NCBI GenBank assembly: GCA_004554485.1
Contig: SFLS01000033.1
Span: 1-21,711, forward strand
Direction: 5' to 3'
Source: Oscillospiraceae bacterium
GTDB taxonomy: Bacteria; Bacillota; Clostridia; Oscillospirales; Ruminococcaceae
DNA: 21,711 nucleotides
Within the stretch, counting starts at the first letter, position 1, and every line of letters starts with the position of its first letter. A program made the translations under genes and the position numbers. The notes beneath the pieces are model-generated. The model was not told the origin of the DNA, ran no database searches, and saw only the letters and a list, made by a program, of their open reading frames with translations. Below, piece by piece: positions 1 to 6,711 of the stretch.

Positions 1-1
1 C

Positions 2-352
2 TTTATTTTTGTAGGCAATATCGGGGCAATCCCGCCGGTGAGCGAAACACTTTCGGCACTGGTGGCCGGCCGGGAAATGACGGTTGGGATTCTGCTGAGC
101 CAGATCATCAGTAACGTACCGGCGGCAATGCTGCTTTCCGGCTTTACCGGCGATTACCCGGCACTGCTGCTGGGGGTAAACCTCGGAGGACTGGGGACAT
201 TGATCGCCTCGATGGCAAGTCTCATCTCCTACAAACTGTATGCAGCCGGAAAGAAAGCGAGCAAGGGGCGATACCTGGCCGCCTTTACGGCGGTAAATCT
301 GGTCTTTTTGGCGCTGCTTTGGGCGGCGGTATCCCTGCTGTGCGGAAAGTAA
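2..352 (+). CDS. Permease of the ion-transporter (CitT/ArsB/NhaD-like) superfamily, C-terminal part
   Basis: The reading frame is open from the left edge, so only the last 116 residues are present and the true start lies outside the window. The visible part is strongly hydrophobic. It has an FVGNIGAIP-type re-entrant motif near residue 5, a QIISNVPAAMLLSGF segment, and a glycine-rich LLLGVNLGGLGTLIASMAS segment. The order 'Q-I-x-S-N-V-P-A' followed by 'G-x-N-x-G-G-x-G-T' is characteristic of the last third of citrate/arsenite/Na+:H+ antiporter type carriers of the inner membrane. A final helix (about residues 93-112) precedes the stop. The substrate cannot be told from this fragment. A strong hairpin follows at 462-488. 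Confidence 0.72.
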   Translation, partial: FIFVGNIGAIPPVSETLSALVAGREMTVGILLSQIISNVPAAMLLSGFTGDYPALLLGVNLGGLGTLIASMASLISYKLYAAGKKASKGRYLAAFTAVNLVFLALLWAAVSLLCGK

Positions 353-461
353 AGAGATCAATTGCCCGGTAGCAGGCAAAGCAAAGCCGTATCGCCGATT
401 GAATCGGCCGTATAGCGGCCTTGGAAAGTTATGGCCTTCCTTGTTTTTCACAGAAAAGCGG

Positions 462-497
462 CAGGCAAGCGGGATTCCCGCTTGCCTGTCACTTTTT
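462..497. terminator. Strong intrinsic terminator, probably bidirectional
   Basis: A perfect 12-bp stem (462-473 with 477-488) closes on a 3-base loop. On the plus strand it is followed by a T-rich run (about 493-498), so it can end the permease transcript about 110 bases after its stop. Read on the minus strand it is followed after three bases by CTTTT, and it sits directly after the stop of a minus-strand coding remnant. It may originally have belonged to that remnant. Confidence 0.8.
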
Positions 498-608
498 TAT
501 CGCGTCGGTCGCGTACCTGATGGCATATTCGATGTTGTTTGCGGTGCAGTACTCGTGCAGCTTCAGCACCAGTTCCATATCCACGCCGACGGTGCTGCCT
601 TTGAATTA
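489..608 (-). pseudogene. Orphan C-terminal coding remnant
   Basis: The minus strand is open from an in-frame TAA at 608-606 to a TGA at 491-489 and reads as a natural amphipathic helix pair (MELVLKLHEYC, then NNIEYAIRYATDAIKK). The first ATG is at 578, giving 29 residues; a GTG at 584 would give 31. Neither start has a convincing ribosome site. The stop lies immediately before a strong hairpin. This arrangement suits the tail end of a gene whose upstream part has been lost, although a genuine micro-protein is not excluded. I do not recognise the family. Confidence 0.4.
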
Positions 609-771
609 CAATATGTTTCTGCGGATTTTTGCCGGTTTTTGTTGTTCCATTTCTGCCCGCAGCCCACGAAGCCGGCAGAATTCGTGGGCTGCGGGTTCGG
701 CGGCCCGGCGTCTCCTTCGCACCGGTTAATACGACACGCGGCGCAGACGCGGCCCGCCGGGGGAAAAGATA
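609..771. other. Gene-free spacer with a perfect 15-bp inverted repeat
   Basis: No plausible gene on either strand. The notable structure is a perfect 15-bp inverted repeat, 656-670 against 681-695, with a 10-base loop. It has no T-run on either side, so it does not look like an intrinsic terminator. The rest (696-771) is very GC-rich without a clear signal. Together with 353-488 this makes the longest non-coding stretch of the window. Confidence 0.6.
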
Positions 772-790
772 CCGCGGTACTCAGCCGCGG
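764..790 (-). terminator. Possible weak terminator of the cotJ operon
   Basis: On the minus strand the end of cotJC runs into a CCGCGG - 7-base loop - CCGCGG hairpin (790-785 with 777-772) followed by TATCTTTT (771-764). The stem is short (6 bp) but GC-only, and it overlaps the stop codon. Confidence 0.4.
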
Positions 791-1377
791 AAGGCAGGGT
801 TAAATGCGTAGAAGTTACGGGAATTCAGGTCGTCCTGTACCATGCGCAGGGCCTCGCCGAAACGCTGGTAATGTACGATTTCGCGTTCCCGCAGGAAACG
901 GATGGGGGCGATAACGTCGGGGTCGTCGACAAGCTGTAGAATGTTATCATAGGTGGTACGGGCTTTCTGCTCGGCGGCCATATCCTCGTGCAGGTCGGTA
1001 ATGGGGTCGCCCTTGCTTTGCAGATAAGCGGCTGTAAAGGCCGAACCGTTGGCGGCCTGCGGAAAGACGCCTACGGTATGGTCGACAAAGTAGGTGTCAA
1101 AGCCGCATTTTTTGATCTCCTCGATGGAAAGATTGCGGGTAAGCTGGTGCACGATGGCGCCGATCATCTCCAAATGTGCCAGCTCTTCGGTGCCGATGTC
1201 GTTCAGCAGGCCGGCGACGCGGCGGTTGGGCATGGCAAATTTCTGCGAAAGATAGCGCAGGCTGGCGCCTAGTTCACCGTCCGGCCCGCCGTACTGACTT
1301 ATGATCACCTGGGCAGCCTTGGCGTTGGGCCGCTTGATATTCACCGGAAATTGCAGCATTTTCTCATAGTTCCACAT
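781..1377 (-). CDS. cotJC: Spore coat protein CotJC, manganese-catalase family
   Basis: 198 residues, the usual length of CotJC. It is a ferritin-like four-helix protein of the manganese catalase family. It opens with MWNYEKMLQFPVNIKRPN and carries the carboxylate/histidine ligand motifs EELAHLEM (about residues 64-71), EDMAAEQKAR (about 131-140) and REIVHYQRF (about 165-173), spaced as expected for a dinuclear Mn site. In Bacillus the CotJA-JB-JC proteins are made in the mother cell and placed in the inner coat, where CotJC is thought to deal with hydrogen peroxide. Here it is the last gene of a compact minus-strand cotJA-cotJB-cotJC unit, starting a few bases after cotJB ends. This identification is firm and marks the organism as a spore former. 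Confidence 0.95.
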   Translation of the reverse strand: MWNYEKMLQFPVNIKRPNAKAAQVIISQYGGPDGELGASLRYLSQKFAMPNRRVAGLLNDIGTEELAHLEMIGAIVHQLTRNLSIEEIKKCGFDTYFVDHTVGVFPQAANGSAFTAAYLQSKGDPITDLHEDMAAEQKARTTYDNILQLVDDPDVIAPIRFLREREIVHYQRFGEALRMVQDDLNSRNFYAFNPAFRG

Positions 1378-1380
1378 AGC

Positions 1381-1626
1381 TCAACCCTCCCAAGGCCATG
1401 GGGTGCAGCCCCAGCTCCAGTTTCGGCTGTCCGCCGCGGCGCACGGGGTCAGCGGGGCAGCCTCGTTGTAGGCGGCTTTTGCAGCCTCCAGTTTTTCGCA
1501 CGCACAGGCAAAAACTTTCATTGCCTCGGCACAGTCGGGGTGGGTATCCAGGAACAGCTTGGTTTCCATCACCACAAACGCCTGCTGCTGGACTTCCCGC
1601 ATCAGGCAGCACAGATTATCACCCAC
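1381..1626 (-). CDS. cotJB: Spore coat protein CotJB
   Basis: The GTG at 1626 is preferred because AAAGGGGTGG lies just upstream and the overlap with cotJA is then only 8 bases. An ATG at 1644 would add six residues but has no ribosome site. The protein is 81 residues long. It contains the CotJB pattern: MREVQQQAFVVMETKLFLDTHP, then a helical EAMKVFACACEKLEAAKAAYN, and an aromatic tail ending WSWGCTPWPWEG. It is helical and soluble, with no enzyme motif. CotJB is a conserved coat component of unknown chemistry that is always found with CotJA and CotJC, as here. Confidence 0.9.
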   Translation of the reverse strand: MGDNLCCLMREVQQQAFVVMETKLFLDTHPDCAEAMKVFACACEKLEAAKAAYNEAAPLTPCAAADSRNWSWGCTPWPWEG

Positions 1627-1864
1627 GGTTCCCACCCCTTTCACAGTTTCGGCCGGTAAACGGCAGATTCAGTTCCGGAAACAGCGTGCCGTTTGCCAGC
1701 GCGTTTTCGGCGTCATAGGTCTCACCCCAGTGCTGCCATGGGACATAGGCCATCGCAATGGGGTACTCGTTATCGATGATTCGACGGACACGGTTCATCC
1801 CAGCGGATACGCCAAAGTTGGGCTGAAGCCCGTTCATACAGCCGTTGTTCGCACAGTATCGCAT
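1619..1864 (-). CDS. cotJA: Spore coat associated protein CotJA
   Basis: 81 residues from the ATG at 1864, chosen because AAAGGAG sits ten bases upstream. An ATG at 1894 is upstream of that ribosome site and is unlikely to be used. The middle of the protein has the CotJA hallmark (IAMAYVPWQHWGETYDAENALANGTLFPELNLPF), a stretch rich in Pro and aromatic residues that is well conserved in Clostridia and Bacilli. The N-terminus carries three Cys residues. It is the first gene of the cotJ operon and overlaps cotJB. I could not find a convincing sigma-E/sigma-K promoter upstream, although expression in the mother cell is expected for the family. Confidence 0.9.
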   Translation of the reverse strand: MRYCANNGCMNGLQPNFGVSAGMNRVRRIIDNEYPIAMAYVPWQHWGETYDAENALANGTLFPELNLPFTGRNCERGGNRG

Positions 1865-1941
1865 ATCTGTCACTCTCCTTTCATAAAGTGTCATCTCATC
1901 CTACGCCGGGGGCCCTTTGCGGTGAATCGGCGGTTTTTGCG

Positions 1942-1970
1942 TTGAAAAGGGCGGCAACAGATGGTATAAT
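1942..1970 (+). promoter_or_regulatory. Sigma-A type promoter of the helicase operon
   Basis: TTGAAA (1942-1947), 17-base spacer, TATAAT (1965-1970). Transcription would start near 1977, leaving a leader of about 135 bases before the helicase. Confidence 0.85.
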
Positions 1971-1976
1971 AAACGC

Positions 1977-2112
1977 TGAACAGGCTAAAAAAGAATTTTG
2001 GGAGAAACGGCAGCCGGAAAGTAGCCGGCGGCGGTGCGGAAAAACCGGCGGAGATGCGGAAAGAGCATTCTGCCGCCGCCGAAGATTACGGGAAGGAAAA
2101 GGAAACGAAAAA
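1977..2112 (+). other. Long structured 5' leader of the helicase gene
   Basis: Between the predicted transcription start and the helicase ATG the RNA contains a 9-bp GC-only stem (2026-2034 with 2073-2081) enclosing 38 bases. It then runs into a purine-rich stretch holding the ribosome site (GGGAAGGAAAAGGAAA). Long leaders are known for cold-inducible, autoregulated DEAD-box helicase genes. Such regulation here is inference. Confidence 0.5.
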
Positions 2113-3258
2113 ATGACGAAAAACTATCAGGAATTGTCCATCCGGGAGGAAATCAAAAAAAGCATTGCGGAGATGGGCTTTACCGAAATGACCGAGATCC
2201 AGCAAAAGGCGATCCCGGAACTGCTGGCGGGCAGGGAGGTCATTGCCAAGGCCCCCACCGGGACCGGCAAGACCTGCGCCTTCGGCGTGCCGATGGTGCA
2301 GCGCATCGATCCGCAGAAAGGTTATGTGCAGGGGGTCATCCTTTGCCCCACGCGGGAGCTTTGCCTGCAGATCACCGAGGAGATCGGCAAGCTGGGCAAA
2401 TACATCCCGGGCTTTGCCATCGTGGCGGTATACGGCGGCCAGTCGATGCAGCCGCAGATCAACGCGCTGAAAAAGAACCCGCAGATCATTGTGGCAACAC
2501 CGGGGCGGCTGATCGACCATATGCGCCGGCGCAATATCGCTATTGACCGAACGGAGATGGTCGTGCTGGATGAGGCGGATGAAATGTTGGATATGGGCTT
2601 TTATCAGGATGTCCGCTGGATCCTGGACCGGGTGCCGAGAAGCAAGCAGATGTCAATGTTTTCGGCCACCATTTCCCGGGAAGTGATGGATATCGGCTGG
2701 CTGTACCAGCTGGACCCGGTGGAGCTGGTGGTGGCGCCGGTGGCGCAAAGCCGTCCCCTCATCACCCAGTACTGCATCCGGTGCAGCGGCCGGGAGCGGA
2801 TCGAAACGCTGATCGCCCTGCTGAAGCGGGAAGAATACCGCCGCAGCATGGTGTTCTGCAATACCAAATACGGTACGGTAAGCCTGGTGACCCATCTGGA
2901 AAAGGCGGGGTTGCGGGCCAGGTGCCTCAACGGCGATATGGAGCAGGCCGCCCGCAACCGCATCATGGCGGCGTTCCGCAATAACGAGTTTGACGTGCTG
3001 GTGGCCACCGATGTGGCGGCCCGCGGCATCGATGTGGAGCAGGTGGACGCCGCGTTCAACTACGAGATCCCCAATGAGAACGAGTATTACCTGCATCGCA
3101 TCGGGCGCACCGGACGGGCCGGCCGGGAGGGTGTTTCGTTCGTCTTTTACAGTGAAAATGAGCGCCCGCGGCTCAAAACCATTCTCAAATATTCCGGCAA
3201 CAGCTACCATCCCGTGACGCTGAACGCCGATGGCAGCTTCAGCGAATGCGAGCTGTAA
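2113..3258 (+). CDS. DEAD-box ATP-dependent RNA helicase, minimal core
   Basis: 381 residues from the ATG at 2113, which follows a purine-rich ribosome site. Longer in-frame starts would begin before the promoter and are rejected. All core motifs are visible: Q motif (F23 to Q30), Walker A APTGTGKT (47-54), PTREL (79-83), TPGR (129-132), DEAD (153-156), SAT (184-186), ATDVAARGID, and HRIGRTGRAG (about 328-337). The protein stops only 44 residues after motif VI. It therefore lacks the basic or RNA-binding tail of CshA/DeaD/DbpA-type enzymes and is a bare two-domain core. Expected role: ATP-driven unwinding or remodelling of structured RNA during ribosome assembly or decay in the cytoplasm. The exact family member cannot be assigned, so no symbol is given. 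It shares a transcript with a small Cys-rich protein 15 bases downstream. Confidence 0.93.
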   Translation: MTKNYQELSIREEIKKSIAEMGFTEMTEIQQKAIPELLAGREVIAKAPTGTGKTCAFGVPMVQRIDPQKGYVQGVILCPTRELCLQITEEIGKLGKYIPGFAIVAVYGGQSMQPQINALKKNPQIIVATPGRLIDHMRRRNIAIDRTEMVVLDEADEMLDMGFYQDVRWILDRVPRSKQMSMFSATISREVMDIGWLYQLDPVELVVAPVAQSRPLITQYCIRCSGRERIETLIALLKREEYRRSMVFCNTKYGTVSLVTHLEKAGLRARCLNGDMEQAARNRIMAAFRNNEFDVLVATDVAARGIDVEQVDAAFNYEIPNENEYYLHRIGRTGRAGREGVSFVFYSENERPRLKTILKYSGNSYHPVTLNADGSFSECEL

Positions 3259-3273
3259 GGGGGCGGACGCAAA

Positions 3274-3468
3274 ATGGAACGCTCCCCCAAAAGCGCCGGC
3301 GGCAGCTGCGAGTTCTGCGCGCACTATGAGTATGATGACGAGATGGACTGCTTTACCTGCGAAATGAATCTGGATGAGGACGAGATGGTGCTGTTTTTGC
3401 AGAGAAGAAACGATGCCTGTCCCTACTTCAGCTTCAGTGATGACTACAAGCTGGCGGGCCGGCAGTAA
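3274..3468 (+). CDS. Small Cys-rich acidic protein, DUF6472-like
   Basis: 64 residues. The start is an ATG 12 bases after a GGGGGCGG sequence, 15 bases behind the helicase stop, so the two genes are probably co-transcribed. It has C-x2-C (CEFC), a later CFTC pair and a single Cys in a CPYF motif. The middle is very acidic (YDDEMDC, LDEDEMV). The Cys arrangement suggests a small metal-binding (zinc or Fe-S) fold. The pattern resembles the short DUF6472 proteins of Clostridia; I base this on memory of the family pattern, not on a search. No function is known to me. Its link to the helicase suggests an RNA-related accessory role, which is speculative. Confidence 0.7.
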   Translation: MERSPKSAGGSCEFCAHYEYDDEMDCFTCEMNLDEDEMVLFLQRRNDACPYFSFSDDYKLAGRQ

Positions 3469-3477
3469 ATATCCCAA

Positions 3478-3524
3478 TAAAAAAGACCTGCTGTGGGAGA
3501 CTATGCCTGCAGCAGATCTTTTTA
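3478..3524. terminator. Bidirectional terminator between convergent genes
   Basis: An A-tract and GACCTGCTG arm (3478-3493) pairs, with one mismatch, with CAGCAGATC and a T-tract (about 3510-3523) across a 16-base loop. A-run on one side and T-run on the other let it serve both the helicase operon and the converging minus-strand gene, which ends at 3532. Confidence 0.8.
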
Positions 3525-3531
3525 TGGGGGG

Positions 3532-3738
3532 TCAGTCCTCCGGCGGGCGGGACTCTCCGGCTTCCAGACGGGTCAGCATCCGCTGGATGCGCCGGTCCGC
3601 CTCCCAGGTGTCGTCGCAGCTCTGAATATAGCCGACGATCTTTTCCTGCGCGGCGGAATCCAGGCTGCTGAAAGCCGCCAGCGCCTGCGGACGGCCGGCC
3701 AGCTGCTGGTCCCACTGCTGGTCAAAATAGCTGTTCAT
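3532..3738 (-). CDS. Small conserved-looking protein of unknown function
   Basis: 68 residues from the ATG at 3738, fixed by a strong AAAAAAGGAGG ribosome site eight bases upstream. An ATG at 3804 would place the ribosome site inside the gene and is rejected. The protein is soluble, helical and charged, begins MNSYFDQQWDQQLAG, and has a middle DSAAQEKIVGYIQSC and a basic-acidic tail (RRIQRMLTRLEAGESRPPED). There is no signal peptide, membrane segment or enzyme motif. I do not recognise a family. It is a single-gene unit that converges on the helicase operon. The clear ribosome site and ordered helix pattern argue that it is real. Confidence 0.65.
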   Translation of the reverse strand: MNSYFDQQWDQQLAGRPQALAAFSSLDSAAQEKIVGYIQSCDDTWEADRRIQRMLTRLEAGESRPPED

Positions 3739-3758
3739 GGTTGGAACCTCCTTTTTTC

Positions 3759-3780
3759 GGTTCGGCATAGGTTCGGCATA
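3759..3780. repeat. Tandem 11-bp direct repeat upstream of the small protein
   Basis: Two exact adjacent copies of GGTTCGGCATA (3759-3769 and 3770-3780) lie between the ribosome site of the 68-residue protein and a weak minus-strand -10-like CATTAT (3783-3778). It could be an operator or a simple duplication. Confidence 0.5.
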
Positions 3781-3821
3781 ATGCGTAAGGTTAGTATGTC
3801 CCAAAATACAGATATTACTTA

Positions 3822-3850
3822 TTGGCAGCCGTCAACGGCTGTGTTATAAT
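3822..3850 (+). promoter_or_regulatory. Strong sigma-A promoter with extended -10
   Basis: TTGGCA (3822-3827), 17-base spacer, TATAAT (3845-3850), preceded by TGT (extended -10). It drives the LTA-synthase-like gene. The leader of about 100 bases contains a GC-rich hairpin (3912-3918 with about 3934-3940). Confidence 0.85.
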
Positions 3851-3960
3851 ATCGAAAAAAACGGCCCCACGCTTCGACAAAGAGGCGCGAAAATATCAAA
3901 TCATCGAAGCGGCGCCGCAGCAAGGGAACCGACGGCGCCGCCGAATGTAAGCAACGGGAT

Positions 3961-6015
3961 GTGATACGAATGACAATAACAGAGCAAAAGGTAAAAACGG
4001 AGCTGCAGGGACAGCCCTCGGGAGCGATGCGGCAGGGACTGTGGTTTTTCCCGGCGGGACTGCTGTGGATGGAGCTGGTATTGCGGCTCTCCACCATCGG
4101 CTTTGATTATGTTAAGGGGATCCTTTACACGCTGGGTTTTTCGCTGGCGGCCGGGCTGCTGCTTTGCCTTTTGGGCAAAGCCTTTTCTCCCAAGGCCGGC
4201 CGTATTATCATGACGGCCCTGTGGGGGATTCTTACCGTTTTCTATATGGGCCAGGTTGTCTACTACGCCATTTTCAAGGTGTTTTTCACCCTGTTTTCGG
4301 TGGGCGGCGCAGGGCAGGTGGCCCAGTTTTCCAGCGTGATCTTTTCCACCATTGCGCAGTGCTGGTGGGCGCTGCTGCTGATGGCGGTGCCGATGGCTCT
4401 GCTGATCTGGAAGGGGAAAAGCTGGACCGTTTGGGGACACCGGAGCTGGCGGGAGCTGCTGTGGCCGCTGGTTGCGGCTCTGGTACTGCAGGCGGCAACG
4501 GTATGCGGCGTGCTGCTGGATACCGGCGGGGCGATGAGCGCCAGCCGGCTGTATACCACCGAATTTATCAGCAATCTTTCGGTCAGTCGGTTTGGAATGC
4601 TGACCACCTTCCGCATCGAAGCGCGCAATGCCTGGTTCGGCCCTATGGAAGCGATAAAAACCGGGGCAGAACCGGAGCCGGAGCCGGAACCCGAACCGGA
4701 GCGGGCAAAACAGGTGCTGGATATCGACTTCGAGGCTCTGGCCCGGCAGACCGGGGATGAGACGCTGGCGCAGATGTACCGCTATTTTGCCAAGGCGACG
4801 CCCGGCACCGAAAATGACTATACCGGGCTGTTCCGGGGCAAAAACCTGATCTTTCTGACCTGTGAGAGCCTGTGGAAATACGCGATCGATCCGGAGCTGA
4901 CGCCTACGCTCTATAAGCTGTGGAGCGAGGGCTTTCAGTTCACCAATTTTTACAATCCGGTGTGGGGTGTTTCTACACTGGACGGTGAGTATGTGAACCT
5001 GCTGGGGCTGATCCCCGTGACGGGCACCTGGAGCATGACCGAATCCGCGACAAACTGGCTGCCGTTTTCTTTCGGCAATCAGTTCCGGGCCATGGGCTAT
5101 ACAACGCGAGCCTACCACGACCACACCTACACCTATTATTCTCGGGATGAATCCCATCCCAATCTGGGGTATGATTACAAGGGCGTGGGCAACGGGCTGA
5201 ATATCAGGGTGACCTGGCCGGAATCGGATGTGGATATGATGAACGCCACACTGGATACCGTGCTGGCCGACGAACATTTTATGACCTATTATCTGACGGT
5301 CAGCGGCCACCTGGAGTACAACTTTTACGGCAACGCCATGTGCCAGAAAAACCGTGCGCTGGTGGAGCATCTGGAGCTGCCGGAGGCGGCGCAGGCGTAT
5401 CTCGCCTGCAATATCGAGCTGGACCGTGCACTGGAGGTGCTGCTGCAAAAGCTGCAGGAGACCGGGCATGATAAGGATACCGTGGTAGTACTGGCGCCGG
5501 ATCATTACCCCTACGGTCTGGATGAGGAATCGTTGAACGCGCTGGCCGGCAAGCAGCTGGATCAGTTCAGCCTGTACCAAAGCTGTTTTCTGGTCTGGAG
5601 CGCCGACATGGAGCAGCCGGTGGTGGTCGACAAGCCGGTTTCCAGCCTGGATATTTTGCCTACTATCAGCAACCTTTTTGATCTGCCTTACGATTCCCGG
5701 CTGATGATGGGGACGGATATGCTCAGCGATACCCAGTCGCCGGTCATTTTCCAGGATCACAGCTGGCTGACCCGTTACGGGCGTTATAATGCCGGACGGG
5801 ATCACTATGAGTCGTTGGTCGACACCGGCAATGATGAAATGTATGCGGCGGGCGTCAACTGGCTGGTGGACCAGAAATTTATCTATTCCAAGCTGATCCT
5901 GCGCACGGATTTTTACCAAAAGCTGTGGGATGACGCCGGGCTGTGGGAACAGCAAAGCGACGAGCCGGCCGAGGAATCGCCGGGAGCAGCCGATCCGGTC
6001 CCACCGGCGGAATGA
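3961..6015 (+). CDS. LTA synthase (LtaS)-type membrane sulfatase-fold enzyme
   Basis: 684 residues from a GTG at 3961; an ATG three codons later (3970) is an equally possible start, as neither has a strong ribosome site. The N-terminal part has about five membrane segments (roughly residues 27-40, 53-70, 82-103, 132-149, 166-185). An unusual Pro-Glu repeat linker (237-247) precedes the extracellular alkaline-phosphatase/sulfatase-fold domain. LtaS-like metal and catalytic residues are visible: Glu302 in TCESLW, the presumed nucleophile Thr339 in GVSTLDGEY, His450 in TVSGHLEY, and Asp514-His515 in APDHYPYG. LtaS enzymes polymerise glycerol phosphate from phosphatidylglycerol on the outer face of the membrane. 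Related enzymes transfer phosphoglycerol or phosphoethanolamine to other glycans, so the exact substrate is open. It is followed 24 bases later by a FolT-like gene with no terminator between. Confidence 0.88.
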   Translation: MIRMTITEQKVKTELQGQPSGAMRQGLWFFPAGLLWMELVLRLSTIGFDYVKGILYTLGFSLAAGLLLCLLGKAFSPKAGRIIMTALWGILTVFYMGQVVYYAIFKVFFTLFSVGGAGQVAQFSSVIFSTIAQCWWALLLMAVPMALLIWKGKSWTVWGHRSWRELLWPLVAALVLQAATVCGVLLDTGGAMSASRLYTTEFISNLSVSRFGMLTTFRIEARNAWFGPMEAIKTGAEPEPEPEPEPERAKQVLDIDFEALARQTGDETLAQMYRYFAKATPGTENDYTGLFRGKNLIFLTCESLWKYAIDPELTPTLYKLWSEGFQFTNFYNPVWGVSTLDGEYVNLLGLIPVTGTWSMTESATNWLPFSFGNQFRAMGYTTRAYHDHTYTYYSRDESHPNLGYDYKGVGNGLNIRVTWPESDVDMMNATLDTVLADEHFMTYYLTVSGHLEYNFYGNAMCQKNRALVEHLELPEAAQAYLACNIELDRALEVLLQKLQETGHDKDTVVVLAPDHYPYGLDEESLNALAGKQLDQFSLYQSCFLVWSADMEQPVVVDKPVSSLDILPTISNLFDLPYDSRLMMGTDMLSDTQSPVIFQDHSWLTRYGRYNAGRDHYESLVDTGNDEMYAAGVNWLVDQKFIYSKLILRTDFYQKLWDDAGLWEQQSDEPAEESPGAADPVPPAE

Positions 6016-6039
6016 CATACCCCCTAAGGAGAAAAATGA

Positions 6040-6561
6040 ATGAACCGTAATCTTGTACTGAAAAAGCTGGTGCTGGCGGCGCTGTTTGTCGCGCTGGACC
6101 TTTTGTTTACCCGTGTGTTCTGCGTCTACCTGATGGGAGGGGGAGAACGGGTAAGCCTGCAGTTTTTGGCCAACGCCGTCTGCGGCTGGGCGCTGGGTCC
6201 CTGGTGGGGCGCCGGGGTGGCGGCGGTCGCGGATTTGACCGGGGCGTTGATCGGCTCCTCCGGGCTTGCCTTTTTCCCGGGCTTTACCCTTACGGCGGCG
6301 CTGCGGGGCTTTACCTACGGCCTGCTGCTGCACAAAAAGAAAACCGCTTTTCCCCGCTGCCTTGCGACCAACGCCGCAGTCGGCATCCTGTGGGGACTGC
6401 TGCTCAATTCGGTGTGGCTGTCCTTTTATATGGGAAAGACCTTCTGGGCATGGACGGTAGCAAAGGCGCCGCTTAAGCTGATCCTCATTCCGGTGCAGGC
6501 CTATCTGATTTACCTGACGCTGCGCGGTCTGCAAAAAACCGACCTGCCAAAGCACCTGTAA
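6040..6561 (+). CDS. folT: ECF transporter S component, folate (FolT) type
   Basis: 173 residues with five to six membrane segments, the standard size for an S component of an energy-coupling-factor importer. It has the N-terminal LVLAALFVALDLLFTRV helix, the conserved VSLQFLANAVCGWALGPWWG loop region, ADLTGALIG, and FFPGFTLTAALRGFTYG. These match the folate-family (FolT) S components of Firmicutes. It would bind folate and use a shared EcfAA'T module encoded elsewhere. AAGGAG eight bases before the ATG supports the start. It is downstream of the LtaS-like gene in the same direction, and I see no folate riboswitch in the 24-base gap. The biological link between the two genes is unclear. The family call is good; the ligand is inferred from resemblance. 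Confidence 0.85.
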   Translation: MNRNLVLKKLVLAALFVALDLLFTRVFCVYLMGGGERVSLQFLANAVCGWALGPWWGAGVAAVADLTGALIGSSGLAFFPGFTLTAALRGFTYGLLLHKKKTAFPRCLATNAAVGILWGLLLNSVWLSFYMGKTFWAWTVAKAPLKLILIPVQAYLIYLTLRGLQKTDLPKHL

Positions 6562-6568
6562 ATAAAAT

Positions 6569-6608
6569 AGCACCCGTTTATCCTGCAAAGAGGAGGCGGG
6601 TGCTTTTT
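6569..6608 (+). terminator. Intrinsic terminator after folT
   Basis: AGCACCCG (6569-6576) pairs with CGGGTGCT (6597-6604). An inner TCCT/AGGA pairing extends the stem, and TTTTT follows (6604-6608). Confidence 0.85.
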
Positions 6609-6632
6609 AATATACAAAAATCTGCTGTTTTT

Positions 6633-6661
6633 TTGAAGAAGCTATGAAAAAGATGTAGTAT
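6633..6661 (+). promoter_or_regulatory. Possible promoter of the ECF sigma cassette
   Basis: TTGAAG (6633-6638), 17 bases, TAGTAT (6656-6661). The -10 is weak. A second TATATA lies at 6680-6685 but without a -35 at the right distance. Autoregulation by the encoded sigma factor is possible but not shown. Confidence 0.4.
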
Positions 6662-6711
6662 TTGCCGCCAAAACCGTAGTATATAGGTGAAGCCGGAAAG
6701 GAGGCGGAGTG

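Noticed and set aside
1888..2112. N-terminal extension of the helicase (75 extra residues)
   Set aside because: The extension would begin before the consensus promoter at 1942-1970 and has no ribosome site; the ATG at 2113 gives a standard helicase start.
3901..6588. 895-codon open frame on the minus strand opposite the LtaS-like and folT genes
   Set aside because: It is antisense to two clear genes with real motifs, has biased composition (Gln, His, Arg, Pro rich), matches no family, and is explained by GC-rich third codon positions.
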